A DNA stretch of 35,902 nt from Burkholderiales bacterium (GTDB lineage Bacteria; Pseudomonadota; Gammaproteobacteria; Burkholderiales; Burkholderiaceae_C): the NCBI GenBank assembly GCA_026400275.1, contig JAPLPK010000073.1, positions 1 through 35,902 on the forward strand, written 5' to 3'. A program made the translations under genes and the position numbers. Positions 7,372 to 15,086 of this stretch are shown here, in pieces. The notes under the pieces were generated by a model, which saw only the letters and a list, made by a program, of their open reading frames with translations, had not been told where the DNA came from and searched no databases. Within the stretch, counting starts at the first letter, position 1, and each line of letters begins with the position of its first letter.

Positions 7372-8907
7372 ATGTCTACCCGATCTTCTGGCGAAATTGC
7401 ACGCGAAACTCTTAAGCTGCTGACTACCCGTAAGCTGGCGCCCACGCCGGACAACTACCAAGCGCTCTACCATGAGGTGGCCGGTACCATGGTGCCGGCC
7501 CATTTCCCCTATGAGCCGCTGCGACAGATCGTGGCCTCTCTGCCGGCCAGAAACCCCGGGCAGCAGCGCCAGTTGGGGCTGATGGAGTCCGCCATCGGCC
7601 AGCGCAGCTGGGACGGCGTGCATAACGCGCTGATGGCTTATGCCAGCTTCGGTGTAGCCGCTTCCGACAGCCAGCAGAGCGGCCTGACCGCAGCGTCTAA
7701 CCTGAGCAACCCGGCGCTGACCCCCGAGTTCATGGAGCAGATTGCGCGCCTAATCGGCAATATGCTGCCGGCGCTGGGCGATGAGGACACCCGGTTTTTG
7801 GGGCAAGCCGAGGAGCTACTCAGCTTTATGCGACAGCCGGTGCCTGATTTGCCCCGTACCAAGACCATGCTGGCCGATTTCAGCCACCGCTTGTCGTTCA
7901 CAGCAGAAGACCAGGGCGAGATCAAAACAGTGCTGCTGCAGCTGCTGCACCTGGTATTCACCAATATCGGCGTGCTGTGCGTAGACGATCAGTGGCTGAC
8001 AGGGCAGATCGACGCCTTGATGGAGGCCTCCAAGCCGCCGTTGAGCCTGCGCCGGCTGGACGATGTGCAACGTCGGCTGGTGGATGTGATCGCCAAGCAG
8101 TCCGAGGCCAAGGAGCGCGCCGTCGAAGCACAACAGGAGATGCGCCAGCTGCTGGTGGCTTTTGTGGACCGTTTGTCCATCATGGGTGAGGCCAGTGGCG
8201 CCTACCAGAGCAAGATCGAAGAATGCGCCCGGCAGATAGAACAAGCCCAGTCGATTGAAGAGCTGAGCCCCGTGCTGCAGGCTGCGCTGGGGGCGACCCG
8301 CCACATGGCGCACGACACCCAGGCGGCGCGCGACCAATTACAGGCGATGCGGGACAAGACCGACAAAGCCGAGGCCGAAATCTTCAAGCTGCACCAAGAG
8401 CTGGACCGCGTGAGCGTGCAGGCCCGGCACGATCCGCTGACCGGCGCCCTGAACCGCCGTGGCCTGGACGAAGTCATCCAGCGCGAGATCTCCAACGCAC
8501 GGCGCAAGGGTACGCCCTTGTGCTTGGCTTTGCTGGACGTCGATAACTTCAAGAAGCTCAACGACGACCTGGGGCATGAGGCCGGCGACGAGGCGCTGAG
8601 CCACCTGGCCCAGGTGACGCGTGAATCCATGCGCCCGCAGGATAGCCTGGCCCGTTTTGGCGGCGAAGAGTTTGTAATCGTGCTGCCTGATACCGTGATG
8701 GACATGGGAGTTGTCGCCCTGACCCGGCTGCAGCGCGAGTTAACCAAGAAATTCTTTCTGCGTGAGAACCAGAAGGTGCTGATCACCTTCAGCGCCGGCG
8801 TAGCCCAACTGGCCGCCGACGAGGACGGTCAGGAATGCATCAAGCGGGCGGACAAGGCGATGTATCTGGCCAAGCGCACCGGCAAGAACCGGGTGTTGGG
8901 CGGCTAG
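7372..8907 (+). CDS. GGDEF-domain diguanylate cyclase
   Basis: Predicted to make cyclic di-GMP from two GTP. The C-terminal third is a full GGDEF domain starting near DPLTGALNRRGLDE (354). It has the metal-binding LLDVDNFKKLND, the active-site loop GGEEF (430-434) and an RxxD allosteric inhibition site (RPQD, 421-424) exactly five residues before it. Catalysis and product inhibition are therefore both expected. The N-terminal 340 residues have no membrane segment or recognisable PAS or GAF domain. They look all-helical, with a probable coiled coil around 240-345 leading into GGDEF, and may be a cytoplasmic sensory module. At 511 residues it stands alone, divergent from the RNase II-like gene and 39 bases before rodA. 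Confidence 0.93.
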   Translation: MSTRSSGEIARETLKLLTTRKLAPTPDNYQALYHEVAGTMVPAHFPYEPLRQIVASLPARNPGQQRQLGLMESAIGQRSWDGVHNALMAYASFGVAASDSQQSGLTAASNLSNPALTPEFMEQIARLIGNMLPALGDEDTRFLGQAEELLSFMRQPVPDLPRTKTMLADFSHRLSFTAEDQGEIKTVLLQLLHLVFTNIGVLCVDDQWLTGQIDALMEASKPPLSLRRLDDVQRRLVDVIAKQSEAKERAVEAQQEMRQLLVAFVDRLSIMGEASGAYQSKIEECARQIEQAQSIEELSPVLQAALGATRHMAHDTQAARDQLQAMRDKTDKAEAEIFKLHQELDRVSVQARHDPLTGALNRRGLDEVIQREISNARRKGTPLCLALLDVDNFKKLNDDLGHEAGDEALSHLAQVTRESMRPQDSLARFGGEEFVIVLPDTVMDMGVVALTRLQRELTKKFFLRENQKVLITFSAGVAQLAADEDGQECIKRADKAMYLAKRTGKNRVLGG

Positions 8908-8946
8908 CGGGCGACCTGGTTCACAGCGTGCGCCGATAATTACGCC

Positions 8947-10101
8947 ATGTCTGTTGTTTTTGAAAAACCACCTCTGTGGCGGCGCGTCGCCCCCATGTTC
9001 CGCGGCTTTGACGGGCCATTGGCGTTTGCTGTCTTCATGCTGGTGTGCGCCGGACTGCTGACCATGTATTCATCCGGCTACGACCATGGTGCCCGGTTTG
9101 TGGACCATGGCCGCAATATGCTGCTGGCGGGGGCCATTCTGTTTGTGGTGGCGCAGATTCCACCGCAGCGTCTCATGGCTTTTGCCGTGCCGCTCTATAC
9201 AGTGGGCGTGGCCTTGCTGATTGCCGTGGCCATCTTCGGTATTACCAAGAAAGGGGCAAGGCGTTGGCTGAACTTGGGCATCACCATCCAGCCCAGTGAG
9301 ATTTTGAAGATTGCGATGCCCTTGATGCTGTCCTGGTGGTTTCAGCGGCGGGAAGGCCAGTTGCGTCCGCTGGACTTCCTGGTCGGCGGCGTGTTGCTGG
9401 CGATACCGGTGGGGCTGATCGTGAAACAGCCCGACCTGGGGACCGCCATTCTGGTGATGACGACGGGCCTGTCCGTGCTGTTTTTTGCCGGTTTGAGCTG
9501 GAAGCTGATTGTGCCGCCGGTGCTTTTGGGTTTAGTGGGCATTGGTCTGGTGGTGTGGAACGAACCGGCACTGTGCGCCGATGGCGTGCGCTGGGTGGTG
9601 TTGCACGACTACCAGCAGCAGCGCATCTGTACGCTGTTGGACCCGAGCCGCGACCCGTTGGGCAAGGGCTTTCACATCATCCAGGGCATGATTGCCATCG
9701 GCTCGGGCGGCGTACTGGGCAAGGGCTTTATGCAGGGCACGCAAACCCATCTGGAGTTCATCCCAGAGCGCACCACCGACTTCATCTTTGCCGCCTTCTC
9801 TGAAGAGTTCGGTCTGATCGGCAATCTGCTGCTGATTGCAGGTTTCTTGTTCCTGGTCATGCGGGGGCTGGTGATTGCCATGGACGCGCCCACCATGTTC
9901 TCGCGCTTGCTGGCGGGCAGTGTGACGCTGATTTTCTTTACCTATGCCTTTGTGAACATGGGCATGGTCAGCGGCATCTTGCCGGTGGTGGGTGTGCCCC
10001 TGCCCTTCATCAGCTATGGTGGCACGGCCATGGTGACTTTGGGGCTGGGTTTGGGCATCTTGATGTCCATCGCCAAGGCCCGGCGGATGGTGTTGTCCTA
10101 G
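8947..10101 (+). CDS. rodA: Rod-shape peptidoglycan polymerase RodA (SEDS family)
   Basis: Integral membrane glycosyltransferase that extends lateral-wall peptidoglycan with a class B PBP and the Mre complex. The 384 residues contain about ten membrane segments and the SEDS signatures GARRWLNLGITIQPSEILKIAMPL, KQPDLGTAI, GSGGVLGKG and IPERTTDFIFAAFSEEFGL. The C-terminal VGVPLPFISYGGTAM is also present. RodA is favoured over FtsW by the GARRWL...QPSE form and by the ending. In many bacteria rodA follows mreBCD and mrdA; here it follows a GGDEF gene and precedes tldD. A GATAAT hexamer ends six bases before the ATG and there is no Shine-Dalgarno, so the mRNA may be leaderless. Confidence 0.95.
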   Translation: MSVVFEKPPLWRRVAPMFRGFDGPLAFAVFMLVCAGLLTMYSSGYDHGARFVDHGRNMLLAGAILFVVAQIPPQRLMAFAVPLYTVGVALLIAVAIFGITKKGARRWLNLGITIQPSEILKIAMPLMLSWWFQRREGQLRPLDFLVGGVLLAIPVGLIVKQPDLGTAILVMTTGLSVLFFAGLSWKLIVPPVLLGLVGIGLVVWNEPALCADGVRWVVLHDYQQQRICTLLDPSRDPLGKGFHIIQGMIAIGSGGVLGKGFMQGTQTHLEFIPERTTDFIFAAFSEEFGLIGNLLLIAGFLFLVMRGLVIAMDAPTMFSRLLAGSVTLIFFTYAFVNMGMVSGILPVVGVPLPFISYGGTAMVTLGLGLGILMSIAKARRMVLS

Positions 10102-10164
10102 GCGGCGCCATGGGGATGCGCTGCGTGGTGCGCGCAGCCCTTGGTGCAGGCCTAAAATGCCTGC

Positions 10165-11637
10165 ATGACCCTCCGTGAACCCACCCTCGAACGCCTCGCC
10201 ATTGCCCAATCCCTGTTGCTGGACCCGTTTGGTCTGACGCCTGCTCACCTGAGCCGGGCGCTGGCCGAAATCACTGCGCACAAGGTGGACGACGCCGATC
10301 TGTACTTCCAGTACACCCGCAGCGAGGGCTGGAGCCTGGAGGAGGGCATCGTCAAGACCGGTTCTTTCAGCATCGACCAGGGTGTGGGTGTGCGCGCCGT
10401 CAGCGGTGAGAAAACCGCCTTCGCGTACTCCGACGATATATCCGAGGCATCGCTGCTGGATGCGGCACGCACCGTGCGGTCTATTTCGGCTGCAGCGCAG
10501 ACAAAACGTACGAAGGTAGCTACACAAAAGGTAGCAAAAGGGCGCAGTCTTTACCCTGGTGTGGACCCCATCGCCTCGCTGGACAGTACGGCCAAGGTGA
10601 AGCTGCTGGAGCGCGTAGAAAAGCTGGCCCGTGCCAAAGACCCGCGTGTGGCGCAGGTCATGGCTGGCCTGGCCGCCGAATACGATGTGGTCATGGTTGC
10701 CCGTGCCGACGGCACGCTGGCCGCCGACGTGCGCCCGCTGGTGCGCCTGAGCGTCACGGTGATTGCCGAGGCCACGGTCAAGGGCGTCGTGCGCCGCGAA
10801 GTCGGCTCGGGTGGCGGCGGTGGCCGTTTCGGTCTGGCCTATTTTGACGACGCCATGATCAACCAATATGTGAACGACGCAGTGCATGCGGCTCTGACCA
10901 ATCTGGAATCGCGCCCCGCGCCGGCCGGCGTGATGACAGTGGTGCTAGGTTCCGGCTGGCCTGGCATCCTGTTGCACGAGGCTATCGGCCACGGGCTGGA
11001 AGGAGACTTCAACCGCAAGGGCTCCAGCGCATTCAGCGGCCGCATCGGCCAGCGTGTGGCCGCCAAGGGCGTGACGGTGCTGGACGACGGCACGATCAAA
11101 GACCGCCGCGGCTCGCTGAACGTGGACGACGAAGGCCACGCCAGCCAGCGCAATGTGCTGATCGAAGACGGCATCTTGAAGGGCTATATCCAGGACTCGA
11201 TGAACGCCCGCTTGATGGGTGTCAAGCCCACTGGCAATGGTCGCCGCGAGAGCTATGCCCACATTCCCATGCCCCGCATGACCAACACTTATATGTTGGG
11301 TGGCGACAAAGAGCCCGCGGAAATCATCGCCAGCATCAAGAAGGGCTTGTACGCCAGCAACTTTGGCGGCGGCCAGGTGGACATCACCTCGGGCAAGTTC
11401 GTGTTCTCTGCCAGCGAAGCCTACTGGGTGGAAAACGGCAAGATCCTTTACCCCGTGAAGGGTGCCACCATCGTCGGCAGCGGACCTGAATGCCTGAAGA
11501 AGGTCAGCATGATCGGCAACGATATGAAGCTGGACCCGGGCGTAGGTACCTGCGGCAAGGAAGGCCAGAGCGTGCCTGTGGGCGTGGGCCAGCCCACCTT
11601 GCGCATCGACGGCCTGACGGTCGGCGGCACGGCCTGA
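10165..11637 (+). CDS. tldD: Metalloprotease TldD
   Basis: Subunit of the TldD/TldE zinc protease, which degrades unfolded peptides and matures some peptide antibiotics. The 490-residue chain shows the U62 fold signatures: early YFQYTRSEGWSLEEGIVKTG, the zinc motif HEAIGH (271-276), the NARLMGVKPTGNGRRESYAHIPMPRM block, and a C-terminal GQPTLRIDGLTVGG. TldE is not in the window. Residues about 109-131, AQTKRTKVATQKVAKGRS, are Lys/Thr-rich and encoded by A-rich codons unlike their surroundings; the DNA resembles a decayed dispersed repeat. TAAAAT ends six bases before the ATG and no ribosome-binding site is seen, suggesting a leaderless start. Confidence 0.95.
   Translation: MTLREPTLERLAIAQSLLLDPFGLTPAHLSRALAEITAHKVDDADLYFQYTRSEGWSLEEGIVKTGSFSIDQGVGVRAVSGEKTAFAYSDDISEASLLDAARTVRSISAAAQTKRTKVATQKVAKGRSLYPGVDPIASLDSTAKVKLLERVEKLARAKDPRVAQVMAGLAAEYDVVMVARADGTLAADVRPLVRLSVTVIAEATVKGVVRREVGSGGGGGRFGLAYFDDAMINQYVNDAVHAALTNLESRPAPAGVMTVVLGSGWPGILLHEAIGHGLEGDFNRKGSSAFSGRIGQRVAAKGVTVLDDGTIKDRRGSLNVDDEGHASQRNVLIEDGILKGYIQDSMNARLMGVKPTGNGRRESYAHIPMPRMTNTYMLGGDKEPAEIIASIKKGLYASNFGGGQVDITSGKFVFSASEAYWVENGKILYPVKGATIVGSGPECLKKVSMIGNDMKLDPGVGTCGKEGQSVPVGVGQPTLRIDGLTVGGTA
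10490..10555. repeat. Decayed dispersed repeat translated within tldD
   Basis: The reverse strand reads TGTAGCTACC...CTGCGCTGCAGCC, aligning with the TAGCTAC...CTGCGCCAG blocks of the intergenic repeat copies. The codons (aca, aaa, aag, gta, caa) are A-rich against a GC-rich gene. It is read in frame as a Lys/Thr-rich loop. Confidence 0.4.
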
Positions 11638-11681
11638 CCACGGCCCTAGGGTTTCGCCCCGGCGTGTTGTGCAATTGACTG

Positions 11682-11690
11682 TGGTACATT
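11682..11690 (+). promoter_or_regulatory. Candidate extended -10 promoter of the aroG leader
   Basis: TGGTACATT fits an extended -10 (TGnTAnnnT). It ends eight bases before the leader ATG at 11699, so transcription would begin at or next to the start codon. The competing pair TTGACT (11675-11680)-17 bp-TATGCA would start near 11711, inside the leader ORF, at a GTG. Confidence 0.45.
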
Positions 11691-11698
11691 GAACCTCT

Positions 11699-11755
11699 AT
11701 GCAAAAACACGTGTTTGCCTTTTTTTACTTTTGGTTCTCGGTCCCCGGCGGATGA
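11699..11755 (+). CDS. Aromatic leader peptide of aroG (18 aa)
   Basis: A short ORF translating to MQKHVFAFFYFWFSVPGG. Seven of the eight residues from 6 to 13 are aromatic: five Phe, one Tyr and one Trp, the three end products of the pathway whose first enzyme is encoded downstream. This is the signature of a ribosome-mediated attenuator, comparable to pheL and trpL in enterobacteria. No Shine-Dalgarno precedes the ATG. The spacing to the proposed -10 suggests a leaderless start. The stop codon (11753-11755) lies just after the antiterminator segment 11745-11751, where a ribosome finishing translation would mask it. It is too short for ordinary gene calling. Confidence 0.85.
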   Translation: MQKHVFAFFYFWFSVPGG

Positions 11756-11801
11756 GAGGCTAAGCTGTAAAAACTGCAAGTCCTTCCTAAAAAACCGCCG
11801 G
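11745..11801 (+). promoter_or_regulatory. Antiterminator pairing in the aroG leader
   Basis: CCGGCGG at 11745-11751, the last codons of the leader ORF, is perfectly complementary to CCGCCGG at 11795-11801, which is the 5' core of the terminator stem. A ribosome stalled at the aromatic codons (11714-11737) would leave the first segment free to pair, blocking the terminator. A ribosome reaching the stop would cover it. Confidence 0.75.
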
Positions 11802-11827
11802 AGTCCAAAACTCCGGCGGTTTTTTTT
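11789..11827 (+). terminator. Intrinsic terminator (attenuator) before aroG
   Basis: AAAAAACCGCCGGAGT (11789-11804) pairs perfectly with ACTCCGGCGGTTTTTT (11810-11825) around a five-base loop, followed by a T run ending at 11827. It sits 42 bases before the aroG start, after the leader ORF, so it is an attenuator and not a gene end. Confidence 0.95.
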
Positions 11828-11869
11828 CGTTTGTTTCATTCCTATACCAATCCTTACAGGAGTCACCCC

Positions 11870-12994
11870 ATGAATGCGAAAACCTATCCCGCCAGCAGTG
11901 AAGCCTGGTATGCGAGCGTCGAAAAAACCAGCCAAACCGACGACGAACGTATTAAGGATATTTCCGTGCTACCACCTCCAGAACATCTGATCCGCTTCTT
12001 CCCCATCCGCGGTACCGCAGTGGAGACGCTGATCACCGACACCCGCAAGAACATCCACAACATCATTTCCGGCTCGGACGACCGCTTGCTGGTGGTGATC
12101 GGCCCTTGCTCCATCCACGACCCGGCTGCAGCATTGGAATACGCCCGCCGCCTGCAAGAGCAGCGCTTGAAATACGCGGACACGCTGGAAATCGTGATGC
12201 GCGTCTACTTCGAAAAGCCACGCACCACCGTGGGCTGGAAGGGCCTGATCAACGACCCCTACCTGGACGAGAGCTACCGTATCGACGAGGGCCTGCGTAT
12301 TGCACGCCAGCTGCTGATCGAGATCAACCGCCTGGGGCTGCCTGCTGGCAGCGAATTCCTGGACGTGATTTCTCCGCAGTACATCGGCGACCTGATCTCC
12401 TGGGGCGCGATCGGTGCGCGCACCACCGAGAGCCAGGTGCACCGCGAGCTGGCCTCGGGCCTGTCGGCGCCCATCGGCTTCAAGAACGGAACTGACGGCA
12501 ATATCCGTATCGCCACTGACGCCATCCAGGCAGCTGCGCGCGGCCACCACTTCCTGTCCATCCACAAGAGCGGCCAGGTCGCCATCGTGCAAACCAATGG
12601 CAACAAGGACTGCCACGTGATTCTGCGCGGCGGCAAAACGCCTAACTACGATGCTGCCAGCGTCGCTGCTGCCTGTGCGGAGTTGGCTGCAGCCCAGATG
12701 CCGGCTACCCTGATGGTGGATTGCAGCCACGCCAACAGCAGCAAGCAGCACGAGAAGCAGATCGACGTGGCCCGCGACATCGCTGGTCAAGTGGCGGGTG
12801 GATCGCGCCAGGTCTTTGGTTTGATGGTCGAAAGCCATCTGCAGGAAGGCGCACAAAAGTTCACCCCCGGCAAGACCGACCAGAAAACCCTGGAATACGG
12901 CCGCAGCATTACCGATGCCTGCCTGGGCTGGGACCAGTCCCTGCAGACCCTGGAAATCCTGTCCGATGCGGTGAAGGCGCGCCGCGCACGCTGA
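11870..12994 (+). CDS. aroG: 3-deoxy-7-phosphoheptulonate (DAHP) synthase, AroF/G/H type
   Basis: Condenses phosphoenolpyruvate and erythrose-4-phosphate in the first committed step of aromatic amino acid synthesis. The 374-residue type I enzyme shows LLVVIGPCSIHDP, VYFEKPRTTVGWKGLINDPYLD, GARTTESQVHRELASGLSAPIGFKNGTDG, HVILRGG, DCSHANSSK and the C-terminal DACLGWDQ. It is slightly longer than E. coli AroG at the N-terminus. The start is ATG 11870-11872, chosen for the ideal AGGAG seven bases upstream; an upstream in-frame ATG lies at the terminator. Expression should be set by the attenuator responding to charged Phe, Tyr or Trp tRNA. Which end product feedback-inhibits the enzyme cannot be told from sequence by eye. 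Confidence 0.97.
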   Translation: MNAKTYPASSEAWYASVEKTSQTDDERIKDISVLPPPEHLIRFFPIRGTAVETLITDTRKNIHNIISGSDDRLLVVIGPCSIHDPAAALEYARRLQEQRLKYADTLEIVMRVYFEKPRTTVGWKGLINDPYLDESYRIDEGLRIARQLLIEINRLGLPAGSEFLDVISPQYIGDLISWGAIGARTTESQVHRELASGLSAPIGFKNGTDGNIRIATDAIQAAARGHHFLSIHKSGQVAIVQTNGNKDCHVILRGGKTPNYDAASVAAACAELAAAQMPATLMVDCSHANSSKQHEKQIDVARDIAGQVAGGSRQVFGLMVESHLQEGAQKFTPGKTDQKTLEYGRSITDACLGWDQSLQTLEILSDAVKARRAR

Positions 12995-13004
12995 TTGCTG
13001 CCTG

Positions 13005-13072
13005 CGCCAGGGGATTAAGGGAAATAGGCCTCTGGCGCAGCTTGTACCTGCGCTGGTAGCTATTTATTTTGT
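13005..13072 (-). repeat. ATAGCTA-type dispersed repeat overlapping the mpl 3' end
   Basis: The reverse strand reads AAATAAATAGCTACCAGCGC, then GCGCCAGAGGCCTATTT, the same block order as the copies at 6042 and 31266. It supplies the TAG stop of mpl (13060-13062) and fills most of the gap to aroG. Confidence 0.7.
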
Positions 13073-14433
13073 AGCGCATCCAGTAATTTGGCGTGGATGC
13101 CGCCAAAGCCGCCGTTGCTCATGCAAAGTATGTGGTCGCCAGGCTGGGCGGCAGCACATACCTGCTGCACCAGGGCGTCGATGCTGTCGGCGACCTGGGC
13201 CCGGGCGCCCATGGGTTCCAGGGCGCCGCGCGCATCCCAGCCTAGTCCGCCCGCATGGCAGAAGGCCAGGTCGGCTTCTTCCAGGCTCCAGGGCAGCTGG
13301 GCTTTCATGGCTCCCAGCTTCATGGTGTTGCTGCGCGGTTCGAACACGGCCAGGATGCGCTGGCCCGGCGGCAGGCGCCGGCGCAGTCCGTCCACCGTGG
13401 TGCGGATGGCCGTGGGGTGGTGGGCAAAATCGTCATAGACCGTGATGCCCCGCACCGTGCCGCGCACTTCCATGCGCCGCTTCACATTCTGAAAACGGGC
13501 CAAGGCTTCGGCCGCCACAGCGGGCGCGACGCCCACATGGTCTGCCGCAGCAATGGCGGCCAGGGCATTGAGCTGGTTGTGTACGCCGCCCAGTGACCAT
13601 TCCACAGTCGCAACCGGTTTGCCCTGTTGCAGCACCTCGAAATGGTGCGGCTCGCCGCGCGCGCTGAAGTCGCTGACCGCCGCGCCAAAGCTGCGCACCT
13701 CACTCCAGCAGCCCTGGTGCAACACGCGGGTTAGGCTTTCTTCCAGGCCATTGCTCACCACGCGCCCACTGGGCGGCACGGTGCGCAGCAGGTGGTGAAA
13801 CTGGCGCTCAATCGCGGCCAGGTCGTCAAAGATGTCGGCGTGGTCGAACTCCAGGTTGTTCAGCACGGCGGTGCGCGGGCGGTAATGCACAAACTTGCTG
13901 CGCTTGTCGAAGAAGGCGGTGTCGTATTCGTCGGCCTCGATGACAAAGGTTTTGCCGGTGCCCAGGCGCGCGGATACGCCAAAGTTCAGCGGCACACCAC
14001 CCACCAGGAAGCCGGGGGCCAGCCCGGCGTGTTCCAGCACCCAGGTCAGCATGGCGGTCGTGGTGGTTTTGCCGTGCGTGCCGGCTACGGCCAGCACGTG
14101 CCGGCCTTGCAGCACGTGTTCGGCCAACCACTGAGGGCCGCTGGTATAGGGCAGGCCGGCGTCCAGGATGGCTTCCATCAGCGGGAATTTGGGGCTGCCG
14201 TCGGCCAAGCGGGCGCGCGACACCACATTGCCGACTACAAACATATCGGGTTTGAGCGCCAATTGGTCGGCCGAGAAGCCTTCGATCAAACCGATGTCCA
14301 GTGCGCGCAGCTGGTCGCTCATGGGGGGGTAGACCCCGGCGTCGCAACCGGTAACCCGGTGCCCGGCTTCGCGCGCCAAAGCCGCCAGTCCGCCCATGAA
14401 AGTACCGCAAATACCCAGAATATGAATGTGCAT
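13060..14433 (-). CDS. mpl: UDP-N-acetylmuramate:L-Ala-gamma-D-Glu-meso-DAP ligase
   Basis: Peptidoglycan recycling enzyme that attaches recovered tripeptide to UDP-MurNAc in the cytoplasm. The 457-residue Mur-ligase chain begins MHIHILGICGTFMGG. It carries the ATP loop AVAGTHGKTTTTAML, the EADEYDTAFFDKRSKF block and VLNNLEFDHADIF, characteristic of Mpl and not MurC, and then VYDDFAHHPTAI. It fits functionally with ampD at 25038, which releases the tripeptide that Mpl reuses. It is divergent from the gene at 14499. TAAAAT (reverse strand, 14441-14446) ends seven bases before the ATG with no Shine-Dalgarno, another leaderless candidate. Its final codons and TAG stop lie in a dispersed repeat. 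Confidence 0.96.
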   Translation of the reverse strand: MHIHILGICGTFMGGLAALAREAGHRVTGCDAGVYPPMSDQLRALDIGLIEGFSADQLALKPDMFVVGNVVSRARLADGSPKFPLMEAILDAGLPYTSGPQWLAEHVLQGRHVLAVAGTHGKTTTTAMLTWVLEHAGLAPGFLVGGVPLNFGVSARLGTGKTFVIEADEYDTAFFDKRSKFVHYRPRTAVLNNLEFDHADIFDDLAAIERQFHHLLRTVPPSGRVVSNGLEESLTRVLHQGCWSEVRSFGAAVSDFSARGEPHHFEVLQQGKPVATVEWSLGGVHNQLNALAAIAAADHVGVAPAVAAEALARFQNVKRRMEVRGTVRGITVYDDFAHHPTAIRTTVDGLRRRLPPGQRILAVFEPRSNTMKLGAMKAQLPWSLEEADLAFCHAGGLGWDARGALEPMGARAQVADSIDALVQQVCAAAQPGDHILCMSNGGFGGIHAKLLDALQNK

Positions 14434-14498
14434 GGCGGGGATTTTAGGGTGCTGGACGGCGCCTTCAGGGCTTTGGCAAAAGGTGCAAAATCCGGGTC

Positions 14499-15086
14499 AT
14501 GCAAGCATTGACTTCTGAAATTGCGGCCACGGCCGCCCGCCTGGTGGTCGAGGAGGGGCTGGAGTACGGCCCCGCGAAGCGCCGTGCAGCATCCCAGTTG
14601 GGCGTCGGCCGTGCGCCGCTACCCAGCAATGACGAGCTGGAAGACGCTGTGCGTGAGTACATCGAACTGTTTTGTGAGGATACGCAGCCGGCCGAGTTGC
14701 AGGCCTTGCGCTCCATGGCTCTGGTATGGATGGAGCGCTTGGCCGTATTCCGTCCCCATTTGTGTGGTGCGGTCTGGCACGGCACGGCAACCCGCATGTC
14801 GGATATTTCCATCCAGCTGTTTTGTGATGACTCCAAATCGGCAGAGATTGCCCTGATTGACCACCGCGTGCCGTATGAACCGGCCACGGTCACCGGTTTT
14901 CGGGGCGAGCCGGTTGAGGCCTTGAGTTTCGCCAGCCAGAGCTCGGAGTTGGGTTTGGCCGTGGGGGTGCATTTGATGGTGTATGACCTGGATGATTTGC
15001 GCGGCGCGCTGAAGCCGGACAGCAAGGGACGCAGTCCGCGTGGTGATACGGCCGCCGTGCGTAACTTATTACAGGGGGCGGCATGA
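14499..15086 (+). CDS. Uncharacterised conserved-looking protein
   Basis: I do not recognise a named family with confidence. The 195-residue protein looks soluble, with no signal peptide or membrane segment. The N-terminal half is helical (ATAARLVVEEGLEYGPAKRRAA), with an acidic REYIELFCEDTQPAEL region. The middle segment GAVWHGTATRMSDISIQLFCDDSKSAEIALIDHR is reminiscent of a nucleotidyltransferase-like strand pattern, but no GS..D-D motif is clear. It is divergent from mpl and overlaps the tlpA-like gene by four bases (ATGA), implying translational coupling. CAAAAT ends seven bases before the ATG and no Shine-Dalgarno is visible. Codon use looks native, so I take it to be a genuine lineage gene. 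Confidence 0.8.
   Translation: MQALTSEIAATAARLVVEEGLEYGPAKRRAASQLGVGRAPLPSNDELEDAVREYIELFCEDTQPAELQALRSMALVWMERLAVFRPHLCGAVWHGTATRMSDISIQLFCDDSKSAEIALIDHRVPYEPATVTGFRGEPVEALSFASQSSELGLAVGVHLMVYDLDDLRGALKPDSKGRSPRGDTAAVRNLLQGAA

Noticed and set aside
9532-10887. 451-codon reverse frame opposite rodA and tldD
   Set aside because: Both plus-strand genes carry clear catalytic motifs; the reverse frame spans two genes and an intergenic gap.
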